Source of the DNA: Clostridiaceae bacterium
Lineage (GTDB): Bacteria > Bacillota > Clostridia > Oscillospirales > Acutalibacteraceae
NCBI GenBank assembly: GCA_904501895.1
Contig: CAJGCX010000018.1
Coordinates: forward strand, 1 to 20,297
Direction: 5' to 3'
DNA: 20,297 nucleotides
Numbering within the stretch: position 1 is the first letter of the stretch; each line of letters starts with the position of its first letter. Under the pieces are notes generated by a model. It saw only the letters and a list, made by a program, of their open reading frames with translations, was not told the DNA's origin and did not search any database. Shown here piece by piece: positions 1 through 6,319 of this stretch. A program made the translations under genes and the position numbers.

Positions 1-539
1 CATCTGTGACAGAAGTCATTGCTTTCTTCAGGTGGCAAAATCTTCTTAAGCTCAATTTCCACCTTTTTAGGGTCTTTGGTTGCCACAAGTCCCATTCTGT
101 TAGTAAGTCTTATTAAATGTGTGTCAGCCACAACTGCAGGCTTTTTATAAACATCACCAACGATTAAATTGGCTGTTTTTCTTCCTACACCTGAAAGCGT
201 AGTCAAATCATCAATATTATCGGGAACAACTCCACCGAAATTATCCCTGACTCCCCTTGCCATTTCAATAATGTCCCTTGCTTTTCCATGATAGAAGCCA
301 CAAGAGTGAATAATTCTCTCAATATCCTTAACATCAGCATTAACATAATCATCAAGCGTTCTGTATTTGCTGAAAAGCTCAGGTGTTACAAGATTAACCC
401 TTGCATCCGTACACTGTGCAGAAAGCCTTGTTGCCACAAGAAGCTCAAAGGGGTTATCTGCCACAAGTGAGCAAACCGCATCAGGATATTCCTTTTTCAA
501 TCCTTCGACAAGAAGGACTGCTCGTTGTTTTTTTGTCAT
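1..539 (-). CDS. nth: Endonuclease III (partial, C-terminus outside window)
   Basis: Base-excision-repair DNA glycosylase/AP lyase acting on oxidised pyrimidines. The first 179 residues are visible, reading leftwards off the window edge. The helix-hairpin-helix is seen as LSGVGRKTANLIVGD (about 115-129), with Lys121 aligning with E. coli catalytic Lys120, and VADTH contains Asp139, aligning with catalytic Asp138. The N-terminal part has the family pattern PFELLVATRLSAQCTDARVN. The C-terminal 4Fe-4S cysteines expected in this family lie beyond the window and cannot be checked. The ATG is preceded by CCGGAG, which sits in the last codons of the upstream regulator; the stop-to-start gap is 3 bp, so the two genes are almost certainly cotranscribed and translationally coupled. 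Family identification is firm. Confidence 0.95.
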   Translation of the reverse strand, partial: MTKKQRAVLLVEGLKKEYPDAVCSLVADNPFELLVATRLSAQCTDARVNLVTPELFSKYRTLDDYVNADVKDIERIIHSCGFYHGKARDIIEMARGVRDNFGGVVPDNIDDLTTLSGVGRKTANLIVGDVYKKPAVVADTHLIRLTNRMGLVATKDPKKVEIELKKILPPEESNDFCHR

Positions 540-542
540 AAA

Positions 543-767
543 TTACTCCGGATAATTCATATTTTTAGGTAAGCCTAAAAGATAATCCGCAGACACATTG
601 AAATATTTACAAAGTGCCTTGATATCCTTTAATGATGGTTCAGTTGTACCGGTTTCCATAAAGGAAATTTTTCGTTGAGTAACGCCAAGGGCATTTGCCA
701 AATCCTTTTGTGTTATTGTAGGGATTTTTGCATTTCTTAAATATTTAAGTCTATCGCTGAATTCCAT
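543..767 (-). CDS. XRE/Cro-C1 family helix-turn-helix regulator, 74 aa
   Basis: Small DNA-binding protein made of a single HTH_3 domain. The segment TQKDLANALGVTQRKISFMETG is a classic XRE helix-turn-helix, and SLKDIKALCKYFNVSADYLLG is the usual closing helix pair. No sensor or effector domain is present, so its signal is unknown. An ATG at 776 is possible but has GAAGG directly against it with no spacing; ATG at 767 sits 9 bases after the same GAAGG and is preferred. It leads nth by 3 bp and diverges from the flavin-reductase-like gene; the shared 240-bp gap contains short repeats that could be its operator (inference). Confidence 0.85.
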   Translation of the reverse strand: MEFSDRLKYLRNAKIPTITQKDLANALGVTQRKISFMETGTTEPSLKDIKALCKYFNVSADYLLGLPKNMNYPE

Positions 768-884
768 TTTCTTCATCCTTCAAACTGCCGTTTATCAACA
801 CACGGCTCCAAATTAGCCTTATTATATTATCACAAAAGTATTTTTTAGAAAAGGTGTAGATTAAAAATAACTATACAAACTTTA

Positions 885-911
885 TGTGAAAATTTTGTGT
901 AAATTCACAAA
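885..911. promoter_or_regulatory. Candidate operator: overlapping inverted repeats in divergent gap
   Basis: TTTGTGTAAATTCACAAA (894-911) is a dyad with 6-bp arms. TGTGAA at 885-890 gives a second pairing with TTCACA at 904-909. Nearby are direct repeats: ACAAACTTT at 875-883 and 907-915, and TTTTCAACA at 914-922 and 932-940. The block lies between the XRE gene and the promoter of the divergent oxidoreductase, a typical place for an autoregulatory operator. AT-rich DNA yields such repeats by chance, so confidence is low. I see no convincing sigma-A promoter for the XRE gene beyond AT-rich -10-like words around 821-831. Confidence 0.3.
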
Positions 912-957
912 CTTTTTCAACATTTTCCATGTTTTCAACAAATTTACGGATTTTCGG

Positions 958-986
958 TTGTATTTCACATTTTTAAAGTATATAAT
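958..986 (+). promoter_or_regulatory. Sigma-A-type promoter for the flavin-reductase-like gene
   Basis: TTGTAT at 958-963, a 17-bp spacer and a perfect TATAAT at 981-986. This places a transcription start near 993, about 23 bases before the chosen ATG. The same -35 variant and spacer recur in front of tmk. Confidence 0.8.
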
Positions 987-1015
987 TAAATCAAATTTTT
1001 AAAGGAATGATTACT

Positions 1016-1513
1016 ATGCAGAAAAAAATAAACGTAAGAGAATTAAAGGACAATTTTGTTAAAATGATTAGCAACGATTGGGCTCTACTCACAGCAGGTA
1101 CTAAGGACGATTTCAACACAATGACTGTAAGTTGGGGTGGAATCGGTGAGTTATGGGGTAAAGATGTTTGCTTCGTTTTTGTAAGACCACAGAGATACAC
1201 TTATGAATTTATGGAAAAGAACGATTATTTCTCACTTTCATTCTTCGGTGGTGAATACAAAAAAGAGCTTGGTGTATGTGGTAGTAAATCAGGTCGTGAT
1301 ATTGACAAAATTGCAGAAACAGGACTTACTCCTGTCGATATGAAAAACGCAGTAGGCTTTGAAGAGGCAAAGGTTAATGTTGTACTTAAAAAGCTTGCTT
1401 ATCAGGATATGAAGCCTGACGGATTCATTGACGAAACAATTATGAATAACTATGCAAACAACGATTTCCACAGAGTGTACGTGGGTGAAATTGTTAAGGT
1501 AATTGTGGAGTAA
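1016..1513 (+). CDS. Flavin reductase-like domain protein (FMN-binding split barrel), 165 aa
   Basis: Resembles the FMN-binding split-barrel flavin reductase-like family: AGTKDDFNTMTVSWGGIGELWGKDV, followed by VFVRPQRYTYEFME and YFSLSFFG, is the usual flavin-binding core, where T/S residues and the R-x-x-R-Y-T-Y region contact FMN. The substrate is unknown; members reduce free flavin or act as electron-transfer flavoproteins. ATG 1016 is chosen over ATG 1007 because AAAGGA (1001-1006) directly abuts 1007 but lies 9 bases before 1016. Monocistronic: its own promoter upstream and a repeat-filled gap downstream. No signal peptide or membrane segment. Confidence 0.85.
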   Translation: MQKKINVRELKDNFVKMISNDWALLTAGTKDDFNTMTVSWGGIGELWGKDVCFVFVRPQRYTYEFMEKNDYFSLSFFGGEYKKELGVCGSKSGRDIDKIAETGLTPVDMKNAVGFEEAKVNVVLKKLAYQDMKPDGFIDETIMNNYANNDFHRVYVGEIVKVIVE

Positions 1514-1528
1514 TGGTGATTTATAACC

Positions 1529-1606
1529 ATACCTTATTTTGGGACCGACCACACCCTATTTTAGGACCGACTATACCCTATTTTAGGACCGACCATACCT
1601 TATTTT
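1529..1606. repeat. 22-bp tandem direct repeat, about 3.5 copies
   Basis: Three full units (1529-1550, 1551-1572, 1573-1594) and a 12-base partial unit (1595-1606) repeat with exact 22-base spacing. The conserved core is CCCTATTTTAGGACCGAC, with CCTTATTTTGGGACCGAC as the first-copy variant. Each unit contains CCTATTTTAGG, a short dyad. It begins 16 bases after the stop of the flavin-reductase-like gene and is not in a convincing reading frame. Function unknown; it could be a minisatellite or a protein-binding array. Confidence 0.85.
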
Positions 1607-1720
1607 CATATCTAAAAATAATATAAAAATAATAATAAAAATAATATATATAATAAATTCAAAAAAGGAACTGCGTTGCAACTATAAATGTGACGGAAAC
1701 AACAATCCAGTTGGTATATC
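1607..1720. other. AT-rich gene-free spacer
   Basis: The part of the 384-bp gap (1514-1897) between the tandem array and the hairpin element. 1611-1663 is almost pure A/T with AAT-type simple repeats. GTTGCAAC (about 1674-1681) is an 8-bp palindrome. I see no coding sequence, RNA gene or promoter that I can defend here. Confidence 0.5.
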
Positions 1721-1796
1721 GTAGGGGCGATTCACGAATCGCCCACATCAGATTATCAGTACACTTTGGAACGGACGCTTCGTGAAGCGTCCCTAC
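1721..1796. repeat. Paired-hairpin inverted-repeat element (REP/MITE-like), 76 bp
   Basis: Bounded by GTAGGG (1721-1726) and CCCTAC (1791-1796). Hairpin one pairs GGGCGATTC (1725-1733) with GAATCGCCC (1736-1744); hairpin two pairs GGACGCTTC (1773-1781) with GAAGCGTCC (1784-1792). Read on opposite strands the two ends match at 20 of 24 positions, and all four differences are two compensated base pairs, so both stems stay perfect. The structure resembles dispersed REP/BIME or non-autonomous elements. No ORF is inside. Copy number in the genome cannot be judged from this window. Confidence 0.7.
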
Positions 1797-1859
1797 AAGG
1801 TATGTTGTCCTATATTAACTCATCGATAAACTCCAATTTACAAAACTTAATTCAAACAC

Positions 1860-1889
1860 AAAAAAATCCCAAGGAGCGTATCCTTGGGA
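1860..1889 (-). terminator. Rho-independent terminator of the thioredoxin operon
   Basis: On the minus strand TCCCAAGGA (1889-1881), loop TACGC, TCCTTGGGA (1875-1867), followed by seven T (1866-1860). A perfect 9-bp stem 8 bases after the trx stop codon. Confidence 0.9.
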
Positions 1890-1897
1890 CTTTGTTT

Positions 1898-2209
1898 TTA
1901 TTCGCCTACAAATTCTGCTATCTGGTGTTTTTCCTTTGCACCAACAAAGCGTTTTACCTCTTGACCCTTGTGGAAGAGAATTACTGTTGGAATACTCATT
2001 ACACCGAAGGTCAATGCAAGGTCAGTTGCCTCGTCAACGTCAAGCTTACAAACCTTCACCTTATCTGTTTCTTCTGCGAATGCTTCGATTTCAGGTGCCA
2101 TCATCATACATGGTCCACACCAGTCAGCATACATATCAACTAAGACAGGTTTTTCTGATTTTAAAACCTCCTGTGCAAAGTTTTCAAGATTAAGTTTAAT
2201 TACTGCCAT
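1898..2209 (-). CDS. trx: Thioredoxin, 103 aa
   Basis: Cytosolic thiol-disulfide reductant. The active site WCGPC is at residues 30-34, the buried acid is Asp25 in VDMYADWC, and the cis-proline is Pro74 in SIPT. Length is normal for a single-domain thioredoxin and no signal peptide is present. An extra Cys54 lies outside the active site. The ATG immediately follows the TAA of the upstream oxidoreductase gene (TAAATG), with AGGTGA inside that gene's last codons, so translation is coupled. No thioredoxin reductase gene is seen in the window; the flavoprotein immediately upstream is a possible redox partner (inference). Confidence 0.95.
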   Translation of the reverse strand: MAVIKLNLENFAQEVLKSEKPVLVDMYADWCGPCMMMAPEIEAFAEETDKVKVCKLDVDEATDLALTFGVMSIPTVILFHKGQEVKRFVGAKEKHQIAEFVGE

Positions 2210-2800
2210 TTATCTCACCTTCCAATATAATGCTCTTGCTCTGTCAACGTCTGTATTATCAACACCGCATTTATCGGTATTCTTTGCATGTGTTATACCA
2301 CAAAGCTCAATATTAAGCACTGAAAACGCCTGTAAAAGCTGATGCTTAATTACCTCATATCCAATTTCACCGTCAGAGCCACTTGTTACGATAAGCACTG
2401 CTTTTCTGTGCTTTTCAATAGGCTTTTGCATATTACGACGGAAACGAGCCTCATAATAACGCTGAAAACGGTCAATAAGCGCTTTAAACGGAGCAGGCAC
2501 ACCCATAAAGTAAATTGGTGTTGCAAACACGATAACATCTGCCGTTTCAAACTTTTTGAAAAAATCTTCAAGGTCTTTTTTTGAGCAACCGTTACCCGTT
2601 TTACAATATCCACATGCATTACAAGGTGTTGGATTAAGCTCATAGAGATTCACTATTTCAAAATTTGTTCCCTTTGGAAATTCACGCAAAAGGCTACCTA
2701 AAAGCTTGGCTGTATATCCTGTTTTACGAGGAGAAGCCATAATTGCCATTACGGTAATTCCGTTTGAATAGTTTTCTTTATTATCGTGACCTAAAATCAT
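2210..2800 (-). CDS. Iron-sulfur flavoprotein-like NAD(P)H-dependent FMN oxidoreductase, 196 aa
   Basis: Flavodoxin-fold protein of the NADPH-dependent FMN reductase superfamily. MASPRKTGYTAKLL (about 21-34) is the FMN-phosphate loop, and FATPIYFMGVPAPFKALIDR (about 92-111) is the second flavin-contact region. Cys60, Cys63, Cys66 and Cys72 form CX2CX2CX5C, the compact 4Fe-4S motif described for iron-sulfur flavoproteins (Isf family). Cluster binding is inferred from this motif. ATG 2800 has GAGGAA about 9 bases upstream; Met18 and Met21 are possible but lack such a site. It lies 5 bp after the acyl-CoA ligase gene and touches trx. The natural electron donor and acceptor are unknown. Confidence 0.85.
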   Translation of the reverse strand: MILGHDNKENYSNGITVMAIMASPRKTGYTAKLLGSLLREFPKGTNFEIVNLYELNPTPCNACGYCKTGNGCSKKDLEDFFKKFETADVIVFATPIYFMGVPAPFKALIDRFQRYYEARFRRNMQKPIEKHRKAVLIVTSGSDGEIGYEVIKHQLLQAFSVLNIELCGITHAKNTDKCGVDNTDVDRARALYWKVR

Positions 2801-2805
2801 TTTAA

Positions 2806-4578
2806 TTATTCCTCTGTATTTATCTTGTTTTTAGCATCCTGTAAAATTTTATCAATATTTACCTGACGCTTGATTTTCTTTGTTGTAGTCTTAATAAACT
2901 CTTCTTCGCTGATGTAACATCTTCTGATTTTCTTGTAATTAGGGAGCTTTCTGTTTGCATCCTTAACTGCCTCACTTACAGCAACTGTAATTTCTTCCTT
3001 TGAAATCTCTTCCTTCTTGAGAATACTCTGGAGTGATTCCATATCAGGATAAACAGCAGCACTTACAAGAGTTTCATCACCTGTATCATCACCGAAAACA
3101 ATGCTTTCTGCGACTGCAGGACTTGCGTTAAGGTAAATCTCAACCTCTTCAGGGAAGATATTCTTACCATTTCTTGTAACGATAACATTCTTGCTTCTTC
3201 CTGTAATTCTGTAGCAATTATTCTTGTCAACAGTACCAAGGTCACCTGTTCTGAACCAACCATCAGGAGTAATAACCTCTGCAGTAGCCTCAGGGTTCTT
3301 GTAGTAACCACTCATAACCATTGGTCCCTTAACCCAAATTTCGCCCACGCCCTTTTTGTCAGGGTTGTAAATAGCAACCTCTGCACCTGGCATTGGAGTA
3401 CCGATTGAATCAGGAAGCATAACTCTATCATTATTACAAGCAACAAGTGGAGCACATTCAGTAAGACCATAGCCATTGTAAAGATTAATACCCATTGCCA
3501 TAAAGTCCTTTGCAACCTTAGGGTCAATTGCAGCAGCACCTGTAACGATAAGCTTAAGTCTGCCACCGAAAGTATTAATTACCTCTGCAAAAAGCTTTCT
3601 GCCCACGCCCTTGATTCCAAGAGCATTTGTTACGTTAGAAACTGTTTTACCAAAGGTAAAGATGAACTTACCACCCTTTTTCTCTTCCATCTTCTTCATA
3701 ATTTTACCGTGAACTTTTTCAATAAGAAGTGGAACAGTAATGAATGCAGTTGGTCTGATTTCAGTAAAATCTCTTGTGATATAACGAAGTGCCTGATTAA
3801 ATGCGATACAAGCACCACAGTAAATAATGTAAAGAAATCCAACAGTACATTCATAAGTATGGTGAATAGGAAGAATTGAAAGAAGCTGGTCTTCCTCTGT
3901 AATCTTAATACATCCTGCTGCCCCCATAACAACAGCACAGATATTTTTCTGGCTTAAACAAACACCCTTTGAAACACCAGTTGTACCTGATGTAAAGAGG
4001 ATTGCTGTAATAGCCTCAGGGTCAACAGTAACATTATCAAGAAGCTTTTCACCGTTTTTATAAAGTTCTTTGCCTGCGTCAAGATATTCCTTGAAAGATT
4101 CAACACCGTCAATTTCAACATCGTCAAAGCAAATCAAACGGAAGCCCTCAGGCAATCTTTCTCGTCTTTCGCAAATTGCCTTAATCTGCTTTTTGTCACC
4201 AAAAAGAACAGTTGAATCAGAATCTCTGATAACGTCAAGCATATTATCTGCAGTAAGCTCCTTATCAATAGGAACAATAATATTATCACTACAAGTTACA
4301 GCAAGATAAGTTACAGACCAGTTATATGAGTTAGCACCAACAACCGCAATGTGTGCTCTGTTATAACTATCCTTTAAAAGGCTATTGGCAAGACTATAAA
4401 TATCATCACGGAATTGACTGTGAGTGATTTCGTAATAAGTCTTGTCCTTCTTTCTTAATTTGTATGCAGGTCTGTTTGCAAAGAGTGTTGCACTCTGGTC
4501 AATCAAATCTTTAAAATCTTTGATATGACGAACCTCGTAAAACGGTTCATTCACAGGAAATTTACTCTGTACTTGCAT
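2806..4578 (-). CDS. AMP-forming long-chain acyl-CoA synthetase/ligase family protein, 590 aa
   Basis: Adenylate-forming (ANL) enzyme that activates a carboxylic acid with ATP and transfers it to CoA or a carrier protein. Motifs in order: P-loop ILFTSGTTGVSKG (193-205), NGYGLTE (368-374), GWFRTGDLG (440-448), hinge GRSKNVIVTRNGKNIFPEE (460-478), and C-terminal TTTKKIKRQ with probable catalytic Lys568. Length and motif order fit FadD-like long-chain fatty acid ligases, but substrate specificity cannot be read from sequence; an acyl-ACP synthetase role is an alternative. No transmembrane segment is obvious. It is first in an operon with the iron-sulfur-flavoprotein-like gene and trx. Its ATG has GAGG 9 bases upstream and a promoter at 4623-4651. 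Confidence 0.9.
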   Translation of the reverse strand: MQVQSKFPVNEPFYEVRHIKDFKDLIDQSATLFANRPAYKLRKKDKTYYEITHSQFRDDIYSLANSLLKDSYNRAHIAVVGANSYNWSVTYLAVTCSDNIIVPIDKELTADNMLDVIRDSDSTVLFGDKKQIKAICERRERLPEGFRLICFDDVEIDGVESFKEYLDAGKELYKNGEKLLDNVTVDPEAITAILFTSGTTGVSKGVCLSQKNICAVVMGAAGCIKITEEDQLLSILPIHHTYECTVGFLYIIYCGACIAFNQALRYITRDFTEIRPTAFITVPLLIEKVHGKIMKKMEEKKGGKFIFTFGKTVSNVTNALGIKGVGRKLFAEVINTFGGRLKLIVTGAAAIDPKVAKDFMAMGINLYNGYGLTECAPLVACNNDRVMLPDSIGTPMPGAEVAIYNPDKKGVGEIWVKGPMVMSGYYKNPEATAEVITPDGWFRTGDLGTVDKNNCYRITGRSKNVIVTRNGKNIFPEEVEIYLNASPAVAESIVFGDDTGDETLVSAAVYPDMESLQSILKKEEISKEEITVAVSEAVKDANRKLPNYKKIRRCYISEEEFIKTTTKKIKRQVNIDKILQDAKNKINTEE

Positions 4579-4622
4579 TTATATATACCTCATCTTCGTA
4601 AAGTTCGTATAAAGGAAATAAT

Positions 4623-4651
4623 ATTATAACATATTTTCCTCATTTTGGAAA
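4623..4651 (-). promoter_or_regulatory. Promoter for the acyl-CoA ligase operon
   Basis: On the minus strand TTTCCA (4651-4646), a 17-bp spacer and a perfect TATAAT (4628-4623). The extended -10 TG lies one base upstream (TGTTATAAT). The predicted start is near 4616, about 38 bases before the ATG. Confidence 0.75.
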
Positions 4652-4666
4652 TAGAAATTTTAAAAT

Positions 4667-4774
4667 TTACAAAATAGTCATATTTTCCAAGGTATTTTTA
4701 TATTCATCATAAGTCATATATGAATTTATGATTTTGAGCAGTGCTGATGAACTGATTTTTTCAGGAAGCCCTAA
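4667..4774 (-). pseudogene. rnmV: Detached C-terminal end of RNase M5, downstream of an in-frame TAA
   Basis: Directly after the rnmV stop (TAA, 4777-4775) the same frame stays open for 35 codons up to a TAA at 4669-4667. The peptide begins LGLPEKISSSALLKIINS and ends near YDEYKNTL. It resembles the C-terminal helical end of RNase M5 proteins, where a short LG-type turn is followed by an alternating hydrophobic helix and a T-x-E/D-E-F/Y segment. One nonsense substitution (for example AAA to TAA) would explain the interruption. No separate start codon with a ribosome binding site is visible. Confidence 0.65.
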
Positions 4775-5260
4775 TTACTTTGCAAAGGCCTTACGGATTA
4801 AGCTACTGTTTTCTCCGCCACTTATTCCGTCTTCGAAAAAGTCAGTATGAGTTATTTCTCTGCCCTCTTTTTTACTGTTTTCGTTATATAAAACACCTGC
4901 TTTTTGAAGGGCTGACATAATAACCTGTGTTTCCATACCCTCAACACCTATTTTACCTTCCTTAGACATTTCTGTCTTTCGTTTTTCCTTACCGTAAATA
5001 TCAGGTATGTAAACATTTTTTATATTATCATTTTTTGTAATATTTTTAATGAACGAACGAATTTTAAATCCTGCAGAATCACTATCCGTCATAACTATAA
5101 TTCCACGCTTTTCTGCAAGGAAACGGATAAGACGCTGTTTTTCCTTATCCTTGAAAATAGCAAAACCATCTGTTTCAATAATTACTGTATCAAGAATTCC
5201 TGAAAGTTTGATTTTGTCGTATTTCCCTTCAACTATTACTGCTTCTTTTATCTTAATCAC
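4775..5260 (-). CDS. rnmV: Ribonuclease M5 (TOPRIM nuclease), C-terminally truncated, 161 aa
   Basis: RNase M5 matures 5S rRNA in Gram-positive bacteria. The TOPRIM core is intact: VEGKYDK (Glu11, Asp15) and IIVMTDSDSAGFKIRSF (Asp59, Asp61) carry the acidic metal-binding residues, and GGENSSLIRKAF matches the region leading into the C-terminal part. Family members are usually about 180-190 aa; here an in-frame TAA stops the protein early and about 35 further family-like residues follow. The start is GTG 5260, not GTG 5269: AAGGTGAT lies just before 5260 and overlaps the holA stop codon, and the resulting N-terminus MIKIKEAVIVEG fits the family. Last gene of the alaS-HIT-comEC-holA-rnmV run. 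Whether the truncated enzyme works is unknown. Confidence 0.85.
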   Translation of the reverse strand: MIKIKEAVIVEGKYDKIKLSGILDTVIIETDGFAIFKDKEKQRLIRFLAEKRGIIVMTDSDSAGFKIRSFIKNITKNDNIKNVYIPDIYGKEKRKTEMSKEGKIGVEGMETQVIMSALQKAGVLYNENSKKEGREITHTDFFEDGISGGENSSLIRKAFAK

Positions 5261-5265
5261 AGCTA

Positions 5266-6306
5266 TCACCTTGCTATTATAAGCGAAATTTTCACTATCA
5301 GCTTTTCAAGTATCAACTCACCTGACTGTGCAGTGCTTTTTAAGGCTCTGTCAGCCTCTGCAAAACAGTCAAAGCATTGGCGAATCTGCTCCATTGACAT
5401 ATTTTTTGCATATCCGCCTGCATTTTTAAGTCTGAAATCCTTATTTCTGTAGTCAAAAATCTTTGCTGAATAAGTAATGCTTTCACCACCTGATGTGGAA
5501 ACCTTTACACGATAAATATCAACAAAGGCAGTTAAAATAACACCGAAAATATCGATTGGCTCTGCCTTTTGCATCATAAGAATATGAAGAAGCTCAAGCG
5601 CACCCTGTGGATTGTGATTTAAAATAAGCTTTGATAAATCAAAAACCTTTGCTTCAAGTGAACGGACAGCAACACTGTCAATACACTCCCTTGTAATCTC
5701 ATTTCCTTGTCCTGTGAAGTTAACTGCCTTCTGAATTTCATTAAAGAGTACATTAAGGCTATCTCCTGCAGTTTCTACAAGGTATGATGCGGTATTTTCG
5801 TTCATCACACAGCCCTGCTTTGACGCATAGGCACAGATAAGCTTTAAAAGGTTTCTACCAACAGGCTTTTCAAAATTTACAACAGTTGCAAGCTTTGTGA
5901 AATTTTCAATTACCCATTTCCACTTTGCAACCTTTGGTTGAACCTCAATACTGTCGAACCAGAAAATTGTGATTGATGTATCCGGCTGATTTTCAAGGTA
6001 TGCTGTCAATTTATCCTTATCGTCATTGTTAAGTGAATCAAGTGGAAAATCACGAGCTACAACAACGCAGTACTCACTCATAAACGGCATTGATGAAGCA
6101 CCCTCAAACACGTCGTCAAGAGCATCATCTTTTCCGTCATATTTTCGAAGGCAGAATGTTTCGCTACCTTCTGTTACAAAGGTTTTACAGATTTTTTCTG
6201 TGTAAAACTGCTTAAGATAATCCTCACTGCCGTAAAAAAGGTAACAGTTTGACATATTCTTTTCTTTTATTTGTCTTTTTAAATCTGCTTCAAAAATTGA
6301 TGCCAT
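5266..6306 (-). CDS. holA: DNA polymerase III subunit delta, 346 aa
   Basis: Clamp-loader subunit that opens the beta sliding clamp during replication. The N-terminus NCYLFYGSEDYLKQFYTEKI is the degenerate AAA+ start typical of delta. Further family signs are FWFDSIEVQPKVAKWKWVIEN, the lid region PVGRNLLKLICAYASKQGC and the C-terminal helical collar around ILEKLIVKISLII. Length is typical for the family (about 340 aa). ATG 6306 is chosen over an in-frame upstream start at 6357 because a full AAAGGAGGT sits 6 bases upstream, while the upstream extension overlaps comEC. It follows comEC by 13 bp; its stop overlaps the ribosome binding site of rnmV. The comEC-holA adjacency is common in Bacillota. 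Confidence 0.92.
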   Translation of the reverse strand: MASIFEADLKRQIKEKNMSNCYLFYGSEDYLKQFYTEKICKTFVTEGSETFCLRKYDGKDDALDDVFEGASSMPFMSEYCVVVARDFPLDSLNNDDKDKLTAYLENQPDTSITIFWFDSIEVQPKVAKWKWVIENFTKLATVVNFEKPVGRNLLKLICAYASKQGCVMNENTASYLVETAGDSLNVLFNEIQKAVNFTGQGNEITRECIDSVAVRSLEAKVFDLSKLILNHNPQGALELLHILMMQKAEPIDIFGVILTAFVDIYRVKVSTSGGESITYSAKIFDYRNKDFRLKNAGGYAKNMSMEQIRQCFDCFAEADRALKSTAQSGELILEKLIVKISLIIAR

Positions 6307-6319
6307 TTTGCTACCTCCT

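Noticed and set aside
1766..2342. Plus-strand open frames opposite thioredoxin and the flavoprotein gene
   Set aside because: They are antisense shadows of clearly recognisable minus-strand genes, with no family resemblance and no ribosome binding site.
4655..4668. AAATTTTAAAATTT palindrome downstream of rnmV as a terminator
   Set aside because: The stem would be only A-T pairs with no U-tract context; it is ordinary AT-rich sequence.
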